From positions 1-25,998 of the forward strand of contig JBLHWU010000076.1 in the NCBI GenBank assembly GCA_047629355.1: a stretch of 25,998 bases of DNA. Reading direction: 5' to 3'. The stretch is from CAYUNA01 sp047629355. Its GTDB lineage: Bacteria; Bacteroidota; Bacteroidia; Chitinophagales; Saprospiraceae. Shown here one piece after another: positions 1 to 8,398 of the stretch (position 1 is its first letter; every line of letters starts with the position of its first letter). A model generated the notes under the pieces. That model saw only the letters and a list, made by a program, of their open reading frames with translations, had not been told where the DNA came from and did no database searches. The position numbers and the translations under genes were made by a program.

Positions 1-186
1 TACTTAGATTATCAGGAGCTTATAAAATTAATTATTTTAACTTTATAAGTTAATCACTTTATAAATCCTTGACTTTTAGGTGCCATTCTTTCTAACAAAA
101 CTTTGATGCGTTTGCCTTGAAAAAAATTAATTCAATTATTCCAAAAAGGAAGAACGAATTAATATTCTCAGGATACTACTTTTTTT

Positions 187-873
187 ATGTTCAAAAGGCT
201 ACTAATTATTTTTCTTCTTTTAAATACTTTCTGTCAACTTCACGCACAGGAATACACCCTTGATGTCCAACAATTGGGTATCGAAGATGGACTTGCTCAC
301 CGACAAGTTTCTCAGGTTTTCGAAGATAAAGACGGATTCTTTTGGATGGCCACTGTCAAAGATTTGCAACGCTATGATGGCTATAAAATCAAGTCTCTTC
401 GTGGTGGAGCAGATGACTATTTGACAAAACCTTTCAATACCGAAGAACTATTAGTACGCACGACGAATCTAATTGAGACGCGTAAAAAACTTCAAGAGAA
501 ATTTGCTGGTGCGCTTACGAAAGTTACCGCTAATTCTTTAGCTGATTCTTTCTCGAATTTGGACCAATGCTTTATAGAGAATCTTAAAAAACAGATAGAA
601 GAAAATTTAGCAAATAAAAACTACAAGATAGAAGATTTGACTAAAAATTTATTGATGAGTCGTACCCAGTTTTTTAGAAAATTAAAAGCAATCACCAATC
701 AAACGGCTAATGAATTCATCCGTAATTATTGACTAGATTGTGCGCAGAAACTGCTCCAAAATTCTGAAAAACCGATTGCTTCGATTGCCCTTGAAGTTGG
801 ATTTGAAAGTCATAAATATTTCTCCCAACGGTTTAAAACGCGTTTTGGATATTCGCCAAAGAACGCGAAATAA
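187..873 (+). pseudogene. Remnant of a hybrid two-component system (HTCS) regulator
   Basis: The reading frame starts with a signal peptide (residues 1-21, ending HAQ) and the first blade of a two-component-regulator propeller (EDGLAHRQVSQVFEDKDGFFW, about residues 33-53). At about residue 71 (near nt 400) it jumps straight into the C-terminal end of a response-regulator receiver (GADDYLTKPFNTEEL) and then an AraC-type HTH. The rest of the propeller, Y_Y_Y domain, membrane helix, histidine kinase and receiver phosphorylation site are missing; an intact HTCS is about 1300-1400 residues. A TGA at 730-732 interrupts the HTH, but the same frame continues to a TAA at 871-873 with the expected AraC tail (IALEVGFESHKYFSQRFK, then FGYSPKNAK). 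So there is one large in-frame internal deletion plus one nonsense mutation. It sits just upstream of an intact propeller regulator and the SusCD locus, so it was probably a former sensor for a glycan locus. Domain identities are from family knowledge; loss of function is inferred. Confidence 0.88.
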
Positions 874-1087
874 ATAAGTGTAGATTCTTGGGAGAGCCAT
901 TTTGTTCTTCCTTTTTGCTTTGAAACTGTGATTTATGTTGATATAAGGAGCGTTTTCAACGTAAAAAAAGGAGGGCAAAAGAAATGCAGGAGAGTTGGGG
1001 AAGTTATTTTTTTACCGTTGCTAAGCATTTTGACAATTTTATAGGATGGGATTATTTTGATGCATCATTTTGTACAAAAACAAACTT

Positions 1088-4033
1088 ATGCTTTGTAAGA
1101 TATTTTGCTGGTCTTTATTGTTCCTTACACAAGTTTGTTTTGGACAAGAATCTTCTATGCCCTTATTTTTTGACCACCTTACGATAAACGATGGTCTTTC
1201 TCACAATACCATTTATGATATTTTGCAAGACGATTATGGTTATATCTGGATTGGTACTCAAAATGGTTTGAATAAATACGATGGTTATTCTTTTGAGGTG
1301 TACGGTTCTAATGAGTTAGAAAACGACAAGTCTGGATTTATCGGAATGCACATTTCTTCTTTATTCGAAGATAAGAAGGGAAATCTTTGGGTAGGCACTA
1401 GAAGGAAAGGAATCAACTTCAAAGCAAAATCAAGTGATAGATTTATAAATTTTCAATCTGATTCCGCTTTTATCGCCATAAAAGGTTTTGATGTTTCTTC
1501 ATTTTTTGAAGACAAAGCCGGCAATATTTGGATTACAACCGTTGGTGCTGGTGTTTTAAAATACAATCCTGAAACCAATTTTTCTAAAATTTATAATCAG
1601 GCTAACAGCAATCTTTCGAGCGAATTAGTTTTCGACATAATCGAAGACAAATATGATAACATCTGGGTTGCCACAGCAGGCGGTGGATTGAATTACCTAA
1701 ATGGTGGTCAATTTGAGCTCAGCCATGACATGCTTCCGAACTATCCCAATATGGCAGGGTATCGAAAAAAGTTATTACTAGATGATGAATATATATGGAT
1801 TGCGACGGAGGGTACTGGGCTTTATCAAATGAATATTAAAGACCGAAGCTATGTTCACTTTTCTCCTGAAAATCAAGATAAAACGATTAGTTCAAACGTC
1901 GTGAAGGATATATACAAAGCGAAGGATGGAAAATTGTTTATCGCAACGGACGGAAAAGGACTCAATATATACGATACGGTTACTGAAAAAATATCTTATT
2001 ATGACTACCATACGGATGAAAAAACGAGCTTAAATAGCAATTCATTGATCTGTTTATGGGGAGACCGAACCGATAATGTTTGGCTTGGAACTTATAATGG
2101 GGGGCTAAATATTTACAAGCCCAATAAAATCTGGTTTGAGTTTTTTGCTCCTTCTTTGGTTTCTAATAACGAGTTGCAATACCGTTCAATTTTATCCATT
2201 TTTCAAAGGCATAATGAGCATATTTTAGTAGGAACTGATGGCGGTGGACTGCAACGATTCAACCAAAATAAAAATCAATTTGAAGAAGATTTTTTCAAAA
2301 ACAATCCCAATCAACCAAATTCTATTGCAGGAAATGTTGTAAAAACTATATTTGAAGATAGTCAAAATCGCCTATGGATAGGGATGTTCGGAGCTGGATT
2401 AGATTTGTATGACCCAATAACTAAGGCCTTTCAACACATCATAGATTGGCGACCTAATGTCTGGTCTATTGCGGAAAGAAAAGATGGAAAATTATTGATT
2501 GGAAGCATGGGACAAGGCATTTGTATAGTTAATCCAGAGACCTTAGTCGTTACTCCTTTTCAATCTAAAACGACGAACCCAAACAATCTTGGAGACCCTA
2601 ATATAATGACTATTTTTGTTGACAACGAGAATAAAATTTGGATTGGTTCAGCCGAAAATGGGCTTGATGTTTTGGATGCAAATAATAAACATCTGGCGTA
2701 TTTTAAAAATAATCCACTCGATTCTTTGTCGATTAGCGACGATGCCATCCGAAGGATTTTTCAAGATTCAGGCGGAGATATATGGATAGGAACGGAGCGA
2801 GGAGGACTCAACCGTTGGTTAGGAAATGGGAAATTTGAAAGAATAACCCAAGAAGATGGATTGATTTCTAATAGTGTTATGGGTATCACAGAAGATAGCG
2901 CAGGTTTCATTTGGATAAGTACTTTTCAAGGAATTAGTCAATTTGATAAAACGACTAAAAGTTTTCGGAATTTCGATTTTCATGCAACTCAAAATGCCAA
3001 TCAGTTTAATCAAAGTGCCATTTTAGCAGATGATAATGGACGCCTATTCTTTGGCGGTATTTATGGTTTAAATACCATTCAATCCCAAAAAATCAGGAAA
3101 AATAAGCAACAAGCTGAGATAATTTTTACGGATATAAAAATTTTCAATAAAAGCGTTCCCATCGGTAAATCACTAGATGGAGGTGTTATCTTAGAAAAAC
3201 CGATTGAGAAAAGTAGTGATATTTGGCTAAGTTATTTAGACCAATCTTTTTCAATAGATTTTACGGCGATAGATTATACCAATCCTCTTGAAAATGAATT
3301 CACTTACAAAATGGAAGGCTTTAACGAGGAATGGCAACAAACTTCCGCTGGCCAACACAGTGTAAGCTACACCAATTTAGACCCTGGAAAGTATATTTTT
3401 AAAATTAAGTACAAAGAGAAATTAGCGACTATAAAAGTAAACATTAAACCACCATACTGGCAGACGCTTTGGTTTAGGGCTTTGGTGGCTATTTTCTCTC
3501 TCGGAGTAGTTTCAGGCGGACTATTTTTTTTGATTAAAAGAAGAGAGACGGTACACAAGCAAAAAATCTTGCAATTAGAAAATGAAAAGTTAGCCACTGA
3601 AATGGAAGTAAACAACTCTAAACTAATGTATTCCTCCATCCAAATGGCGCATAAAAATGAGGTGCTGACAGAAGTTAAAAAGGGATTAATTGATTTGGAA
3701 AAAAAACCGGAGCCTAATTTTAAATCTTTAGTACGAAGGGTAAACCAAGAATTAGAAAATCAAGATTATTGGTCAGAATTTAATTTATATTTCAATCAAG
3801 TTGACCAAAATTTTATTGATAAAATAATAAAACGCCATCCAGCATTGACAAAAAATGATTTGCGAATGTGCTCACTTTTACGACTCAATTTAGATACTAA
3901 AGAGATTGCCTCTCTTCTGAATACTTCAGTCCGTGCTGTTGAACAGAGTCGTTATCGTTTAAAAAAAAGGTTAGCGATACCTCAAGAAAGGGACTTATTG
4001 AAGTATATCACCTCTTTTACGGGCAAGACTTAA
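1088..4033 (+). CDS. Transmembrane propeller/Y_Y_Y regulator with C-terminal LuxR-type HTH
   Basis: This is probably a one-component sensor that detects a periplasmic ligand and binds DNA in the cytoplasm. I chose ATG 1088 (981 aa); the frame stays open to a TTG at 1070, six codons earlier, but the ATG has a normal signal peptide (MLCKIFCWSLLFLTQVCFGQ). Residues of about 27-690 hold repeated two-component-regulator propeller blades (IWIGTQNGLNKYDGY, NLWVGTRRKGI, IWIGTERGGLNRW). A Y_Y_Y domain follows (about 710-790), then one membrane helix (about 793-815), a short coiled coil (QLENEKLATEMEV) and a C-terminal LuxR-like HTH (about 918-965, DTKEIASLLNTSVRAVEQSR). No histidine kinase or receiver is present, unlike HTCS proteins. 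It lies about 1.2 kb upstream of susC in the same direction, so control of the downstream glycan locus is the obvious inference. The gap between them is filled with repeats. Confidence 0.9.
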   Translation: MLCKIFCWSLLFLTQVCFGQESSMPLFFDHLTINDGLSHNTIYDILQDDYGYIWIGTQNGLNKYDGYSFEVYGSNELENDKSGFIGMHISSLFEDKKGNLWVGTRRKGINFKAKSSDRFINFQSDSAFIAIKGFDVSSFFEDKAGNIWITTVGAGVLKYNPETNFSKIYNQANSNLSSELVFDIIEDKYDNIWVATAGGGLNYLNGGQFELSHDMLPNYPNMAGYRKKLLLDDEYIWIATEGTGLYQMNIKDRSYVHFSPENQDKTISSNVVKDIYKAKDGKLFIATDGKGLNIYDTVTEKISYYDYHTDEKTSLNSNSLICLWGDRTDNVWLGTYNGGLNIYKPNKIWFEFFAPSLVSNNELQYRSILSIFQRHNEHILVGTDGGGLQRFNQNKNQFEEDFFKNNPNQPNSIAGNVVKTIFEDSQNRLWIGMFGAGLDLYDPITKAFQHIIDWRPNVWSIAERKDGKLLIGSMGQGICIVNPETLVVTPFQSKTTNPNNLGDPNIMTIFVDNENKIWIGSAENGLDVLDANNKHLAYFKNNPLDSLSISDDAIRRIFQDSGGDIWIGTERGGLNRWLGNGKFERITQEDGLISNSVMGITEDSAGFIWISTFQGISQFDKTTKSFRNFDFHATQNANQFNQSAILADDNGRLFFGGIYGLNTIQSQKIRKNKQQAEIIFTDIKIFNKSVPIGKSLDGGVILEKPIEKSSDIWLSYLDQSFSIDFTAIDYTNPLENEFTYKMEGFNEEWQQTSAGQHSVSYTNLDPGKYIFKIKYKEKLATIKVNIKPPYWQTLWFRALVAIFSLGVVSGGLFFLIKRRETVHKQKILQLENEKLATEMEVNNSKLMYSSIQMAHKNEVLTEVKKGLIDLEKKPEPNFKSLVRRVNQELENQDYWSEFNLYFNQVDQNFIDKIIKRHPALTKNDLRMCSLLRLNLDTKEIASLLNTSVRAVEQSRYRLKKRLAIPQERDLLKYITSFTGKT

Positions 4034-4049
4034 GGGAATTGCTAATAGA

Positions 4050-4202
4050 CTTGTTACCCTTTAATAAACACTCGTCTGAAAATATCTTTTTTCGCTAGCT
4101 TCCTTTAAAAAAGGATTCAATAGAGAGACTATTCAATGATTTTTTAAAGAAAACTAGTAAAAAAATCTAAATTTCATACAAGCATTTTTAAAGGGTAACA
4201 AG
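4050..4202. repeat. 153-bp palindromic repeat with 15-bp perfect inverted ends
   Basis: The left end 4050-4064 (CTTGTTACCCTTTAA) is the exact reverse complement of 4188-4202. Inside, a second imperfect inverted pair is visible: ATCTTTTTTCGCTAG near 4083 against CTAGTAAAAAAATCT near 4154. The core resembles those near 19067-19104 and 25921-25955. This is a MITE-like palindrome just after the regulator stop codon. No clear target-site duplication is visible. Confidence 0.75.
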
Positions 4203-4220
4203 GTTAATAAATAATCTACA

Positions 4221-4390
4221 CATTAGGGAATTTGTAAAAAATAACCTACCCATCTGACTTGCTCTTTTCCCTTTTAAAAATGCTAAAAAAAAGCCTCAAA
4301 TAACCAGTTATGCTCGCTTTTTTTAACATCTTTAAAAGAAAAAATAGCTGCGTCATCTTGGGTACCTTATTTATTACAAACTCCCTTATG
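4221..4390. repeat. 170-bp long imperfect palindrome
   Basis: Positions 4221-4250 pair with 4361-4390 at 25 of 30 positions (core AGGGAATTTGTAAAAAATAA against TTATTTATTACAAACTCCCT). Pairing continues inward: TTTTAAAAATGCTAAAAAAA (about 4272-4291) opposes TTTTTTTAACATCTTTAAAA (about 4318-4337). Almost the whole element could fold into one long stem. It directly abuts the preceding palindrome. Confidence 0.78.
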
Positions 4391-4474
4391 ACGAAGTAAT
4401 TTTTTCATTTAAGTAATTTAAAAATGGTTCTTTGACATATACCGTAGTTTCCAATAATGAGTAATTGGACACAA

Positions 4475-4593
4475 TTAAGTAAGTGCCCCTAAATAATCGA
4501 ACATCTAAGAAGTATCTTTTCCCATTTTTTAAATTCCTTGAACAAAAAATATCGGCTATCAAAAGGGACGATTACTTAAGGTCACCTACTTAA
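4475..4593. repeat. 119-bp palindromic repeat with TTAAGTA...GTGAC ends
   Basis: The left arm 4475-4499 and right arm 4569-4593 match as inverted repeats at 21 of 25 positions (right arm reads inward as TTAAGTAGGTGACCTTAAGT). The end sequence AAGTAGGTGACC recurs at 8323, 17340 and, inverted, 18924-18937. The interior string AAGAAGTATCTTTT (4507-4520) recurs at 25004-25017. This identifies a dispersed family in the window. Confidence 0.75.
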
Positions 4594-4640
4594 CAATCAC
4601 AAATTCAACATTTTTTCAGCGACCTTAAACTCTATTTTAC

Positions 4641-4920
4641 TGAAAACTCAACAGATTTTAAAGATATTTAAGTTTTATGAAAAATTGCACCTATTTTTAT
4701 CTGTGTTTTGATTTTCTAAGGGGTTTTGGGGAGAGAAGAATTGGATTTTTCATAAAAATCCAATTCTTCTCTCCCCCCTAAATATACTCCCCGCGGCGGC
4801 GCGCTTGGTCTCTTGAGGGTAAAAAGTGGTTGTACAACCACTTTTTACCCTCAAACTTCCTGAGATTAGGTACTTTTTATTTTACGAAAAATCAAGATTA
4901 AAAATCTGTTGAGTTTTTAG
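4641..4920. mobile_element. Insertion-like composite hairpin element (A-B-A) with inverted ends and 8-bp direct repeats
   Basis: The left end TGAAAACTCAACAGATTTT (4641-4659) is matched by an inverted copy at 4901-4920 with one mismatch. The 8-bp sequence TATTTTAC lies directly outside both ends (4633-4640 and 4921-4928), as expected of a target-site duplication. Inside are a perfect 23-bp stem with a 3-nt loop (4728-4776), a GC-rich stretch (4791-4804) and a perfect 42-bp palindrome (4813-4854, arms TTGAGGGTAAAAAGTGGTTG). No protein is encoded, so it would be a non-autonomous element. The TIR and direct repeats are seen directly; mobility is inferred. Confidence 0.7.
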
Positions 4921-4928
4921 TATTTTAC

Positions 4929-5210
4929 GTCTATCTTTCATAAGAAACCTGCTGATTCTTCCACTATTCTTTAAATAATTGCTTCCTTCAATCTAAGCAG
5001 TTTATTTTTATTGAGTGCTATAAACTGGATTTTTATTGGTCAAAAGCACATTTTACGCACAATTATTTAGCTGTCGTAGTATTGTCGTAGTGTCAAATTA
5101 TGGGTAAACTATTCTAAAGTATAATTTAGCAGCACAAAATAAATTTATCAATTTTAGGATAAAGGTTTTGAATTATATGCACCACTCTAACTAATGACAA
5201 ATCAATTATT
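4929..5210 (+). promoter_or_regulatory. Probable susC promoter/operator region with a direct repeat
   Basis: This is the gene-free leader of the SusC gene. Two copies of GTCGTAGT lie at 5073-5080 and 5084-5091, 11 bp apart, so they face the same side of the helix (TGTCGTAGTAT then TGTCGTAGTGT). That is a plausible binding site for the upstream HTH regulator, about 120-140 nt before the start codon. I cannot place a confident Bacteroidota -7/-33 promoter. Confidence 0.35.
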
Positions 5211-8200
5211 ATGAATAGACAATACTTTTCTTTCTTCTTTTTTTTACTCGCTACTTTTTGTCTCAACGCTCAAGTTGAAATATCGGGTGTTGTAACAGAG
5301 GAATCTACGGGCGAAACATTAATCGGGGCGAATATTCTGGTCCTTGGTTCTACAATAGGTACGACGACTGATTTAGATGGAAAATACGTGATCAAGGTAG
5401 GGTCAGATGCAACTACGCTCCAATTTTCCTATACAGGATTTACTTCGCAAACGATTGAAATTGGCGAACAGCAAATCATTGATGTGGCAATGTCTTCAGG
5501 CAAACTATTAGATGAAATCATTGTCGTCGGATATGGAAGCCAATCTAAAGTTAAATTAACTTCGGCGGTTTCGACTATCGATAAGGAAACTTTAAAGAAA
5601 TTACCGGTACCCAATGTCAGTAATAGTTTAGAAGGATTGGCTGCTGGATTATTTGTCCGGCAAGGAAGTGGAGAACCTGGGTTTAGTAGTTCTTCCTTTG
5701 AAGTTCGAAACTTTGGAAATGCCTTAGTTATCGTTGATGGTTCGCCAGGAAATATAGATAACTTAGACCCGAATGAAATAGAAAGTATTTCGGTTTTGAA
5801 GGATGCCGCAGCAGCTTCTGTCTATGGTGTGCAAGGTGGAAATGGCGTTGTCTTAGTGACCACTCGAAAAGGAACTCCGGGGAAACCTGAATTAAATTAC
5901 AGCAATCAATTTACGAATACCGCTTTTACGGCATATCCCGACTTTTTAAATTCCGTACAACGCGCAACGGTATTAAATGCAGGTTTGGTGAATGATGGAC
6001 AAGCGCCATTTTATTCTGATGCCGAAGTGGAGGCATTTCGTACAGGTTCTGATCCAGTAAACTATCCAGACGAAGATTGGAGAAAATTGATGTTTAGGGA
6101 TTGGGGTTTTCAACAGCGCCATAATTTAAACTTGACCGGTGGAAATAAAAAAATAAAATATTTTGTCTCTGGTGGCTATCTGAATCAAGGTTCAAATTAT
6201 ACGGCAGATGTATTGAGCTATCAGCAATACAACTTGCGAACCAACATCAATGCAGATGTCACGGATGATTTAAATTTACAAGTCAATTTAGCCGGACGAA
6301 GAAGAGTTAATGAGGCACCAGGCTATTCTGCGTTTAATATTTTTAGAGAATTGAGTCGGTCATTGCCCACCAATTTGGCTTACTATCCTGATGGAACCCC
6401 TGCTCGACCGAGTTTTAGTCCCAATCATATCGTGGAAGGGGTTAGGGATTTTAATGCTGGATATTATCGTGCCCGCAATAATAATATTGATGCTAAAATT
6501 TCCTTAGAATGGGACGTGCCACAAATAAAAGGGTTGAAAACAAAGTCTTACGGTTCGTTAATCAACAATCACTTTTATAGCAAAACTTGGGAAAAAAGTT
6601 ACGAACTTTATACACTTAATCGACAAACTGGAGAATACGATGAATTTATTGCCAGTCCAGAAGGTTCGTTTAGTGAAACAGTACTTACCCAAACCTCTAA
6701 TTATAGCAATCATTACGTGTTGCAACAATCGATTACTTATGAGCGAATCTTTGAAGATCATAGTGTTTCAGGTTTAATTCTTGGTGAGTTACAAAAGGTT
6801 CAAGGAGAGAATTTCTTAGGAAGACGACAAGATTTTCAATCTGATTTGATTGACCAACTTTTTGCGGGTTCCAATGAAAATAAAGATGCAAATGGAGGGG
6901 AGTTTCGATTAAATAGTTTGGGCTTGGTTGGTCGAGTAAGTTATGATTTCAAAGCCAAATACTTTTTAGAATCTTCTTTTAGATATGATGGTTCATCCCG
7001 ATTTGCTCCAGGAAGAGAGTGGGGCTTTTTCCCTTCCGTTTCGGCAGGTTGGAGAATATCTGAAGAGCCGTTTTTTGAAGATTTAAAAAGAGCAATACCG
7101 AATCTTAAATTGAGAGGGTCTGTTGGAACTGCTGGAAACGATGGAACTGCGGCTTATCAATGGTTGTCTGGATTTACTTACAATAGCTTTTTTGCAATCA
7201 ATGAAACCGCTATTCCAACCATCGACAATACAGCTTTAGCCAATAAAGACCTGACTTGGGAAACCATCATAACCTACGATGTGGGTATAGATATAGAGTT
7301 GCTTAATCGAGATTTAACTGTTTCATTTGACTATTTTAAAAGAAATAGAGATGGTGTTTTGGCATTTGCGTCCGGTAGTGTGCCAAGTACCTTGGGTGTA
7401 GGTTTGGCTGCGCAAAATTTTCATGAATATTCAAATGAGGGCTATGAAATCACCGCACTTTATGAAAGGGAAGTGAACAAAGATTGGACGTTTGGTGTGG
7501 GTTTAAATTTTTCTTATTCCAGAGAAACTGCTGAATTTATTGATGAAGCAGAAATTATGGATGATTTCATGAGAGAGAATCTAACCGTTACGGGTGGTTT
7601 TACCAATTTGAGAAGAGGTTACATTTCGGATGGCTTATTTCAAAATCAAGAAGATATTGAAGGAAGTCCTATTCAAGATAACAATGGGAATTCTAGTCTT
7701 CAACCTGGTGATGTGAAATATGTGGATTTGAATGGAGATAACATTATTGATGTGCAAGACCAAAAAGTATTTGGAAATGGAGACAAACCAGCGTATAATT
7801 ATTCTTTGAATTTGACAACAAGTTATAAGAATTTTAGCATCTCCGTTTTGTTGACAGGAGCAGCTGGATATGATATTTATTTGGATGGAGAAGCGCAAAG
7901 TCCACTGAGAAATGGATTTAATGGTTACAATTACCAATTGGATTATTGGACACCTGAAAATACGGGCGCAAGTTTTCCACGGATTACAAATGGAGGATTT
8001 AATGATGGCAACTACCGTTATTCTGACTTTTGGAAGCGTAGTGGAAATCACATCAGATTTAAAAACATTAACCTAAGTTACACGTTACCAAAACTGGGAA
8101 AAGGGGTATCAAAATTTAAAGAAATTCGATTGTTTGCAACTGCTCATAATTTATTTGTACTAAAAACGTATGACGAAGAATTTGATCCGCAAATGCAGTC

Positions 8201-8264
8201 TTCCACTGGCTGGTATTACCCGCAAATCAAATCTTTCACCTTTGGCATTAACCTAACACTGTAG
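5211..8264 (+). CDS. SusC/RagA-family TonB-linked outer membrane transporter
   Basis: This imports oligosaccharides across the outer membrane using TonB energy, in complex with the SusD lipoprotein encoded next. The 1017-aa length is typical. In order: a signal peptide (MNRQYFSFFFFLLATFCLNAQ), a CarboxypepD_reg-like beta-sandwich (about 23-90, SGVVTEESTGETLIGANILV), the SusC signature LDEIIVVGYGSQSK (about 100), a plug with VLKDAAAASVYGVQGGNGVV and VLVTTRKG, then a long beta-barrel ending in an aromatic-rich strand (SFTFGINLTL). A 13-bp hairpin lies between this gene and susD, 25 nt after the stop. Family assignment is firm. The substrate, probably a beta-glucan, is inferred from the downstream GH5 and GH30 enzymes. 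Confidence 0.97.
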   Translation: MNRQYFSFFFFLLATFCLNAQVEISGVVTEESTGETLIGANILVLGSTIGTTTDLDGKYVIKVGSDATTLQFSYTGFTSQTIEIGEQQIIDVAMSSGKLLDEIIVVGYGSQSKVKLTSAVSTIDKETLKKLPVPNVSNSLEGLAAGLFVRQGSGEPGFSSSSFEVRNFGNALVIVDGSPGNIDNLDPNEIESISVLKDAAAASVYGVQGGNGVVLVTTRKGTPGKPELNYSNQFTNTAFTAYPDFLNSVQRATVLNAGLVNDGQAPFYSDAEVEAFRTGSDPVNYPDEDWRKLMFRDWGFQQRHNLNLTGGNKKIKYFVSGGYLNQGSNYTADVLSYQQYNLRTNINADVTDDLNLQVNLAGRRRVNEAPGYSAFNIFRELSRSLPTNLAYYPDGTPARPSFSPNHIVEGVRDFNAGYYRARNNNIDAKISLEWDVPQIKGLKTKSYGSLINNHFYSKTWEKSYELYTLNRQTGEYDEFIASPEGSFSETVLTQTSNYSNHYVLQQSITYERIFEDHSVSGLILGELQKVQGENFLGRRQDFQSDLIDQLFAGSNENKDANGGEFRLNSLGLVGRVSYDFKAKYFLESSFRYDGSSRFAPGREWGFFPSVSAGWRISEEPFFEDLKRAIPNLKLRGSVGTAGNDGTAAYQWLSGFTYNSFFAINETAIPTIDNTALANKDLTWETIITYDVGIDIELLNRDLTVSFDYFKRNRDGVLAFASGSVPSTLGVGLAAQNFHEYSNEGYEITALYEREVNKDWTFGVGLNFSYSRETAEFIDEAEIMDDFMRENLTVTGGFTNLRRGYISDGLFQNQEDIEGSPIQDNNGNSSLQPGDVKYVDLNGDNIIDVQDQKVFGNGDKPAYNYSLNLTTSYKNFSISVLLTGAAGYDIYLDGEAQSPLRNGFNGYNYQLDYWTPENTGASFPRITNGGFNDGNYRYSDFWKRSGNHIRFKNINLSYTLPKLGKGVSKFKEIRLFATAHNLFVLKTYDEEFDPQMQSSTGWYYPQIKSFTFGINLTL

Positions 8265-8289
8265 GAAGTTGGTTAAAACCGTGGATGCA

Positions 8290-8320
8290 CGTTTACTAAA
8301 CCTCAAAGGTTTAGTAAACG
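8290..8320 (+). repeat. 13-bp hairpin between susC and susD
   Basis: CGTTTACTAAACC (8290-8302) pairs perfectly with 8308-8320 around a 5-nt TCAAA loop. No U-tract follows, so it is unlikely to be a classical terminator. In this position it could tune SusC:SusD mRNA levels. It is followed at 8323 by AAGTAGGTGACCCTAAATAA, the end motif of the 4475-4593 palindrome family. Confidence 0.65.
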
Positions 8321-8398
8321 GAAGTAGGTGACCCTAAATAATCAACACTTTTAGACAGGTCTATTTTCCGTTTAAGAAACTTTAAAAACTAATTTATA

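Noticed and set aside
1..186. Short palindrome TTAACTTTATAAGTTAA at 37-53 as an operator
   Set aside because: A 7-bp AT-only inverted repeat is expected by chance in this composition, and the downstream gene is a pseudogene.
984..1187. 67-codon frame with a GGAGG-like sequence before it
   Set aside because: It overlaps the start of the clearly real propeller regulator in another frame, has no recognisable domain, and Shine-Dalgarno-like purine runs are not informative in this phylum.
4641..4920. CRISPR array or toxin-antitoxin interpretation of the repeats
   Set aside because: The repeats are palindromic, few, unevenly spaced and lack unique spacers of constant length; no cas or toxin-like gene is nearby.
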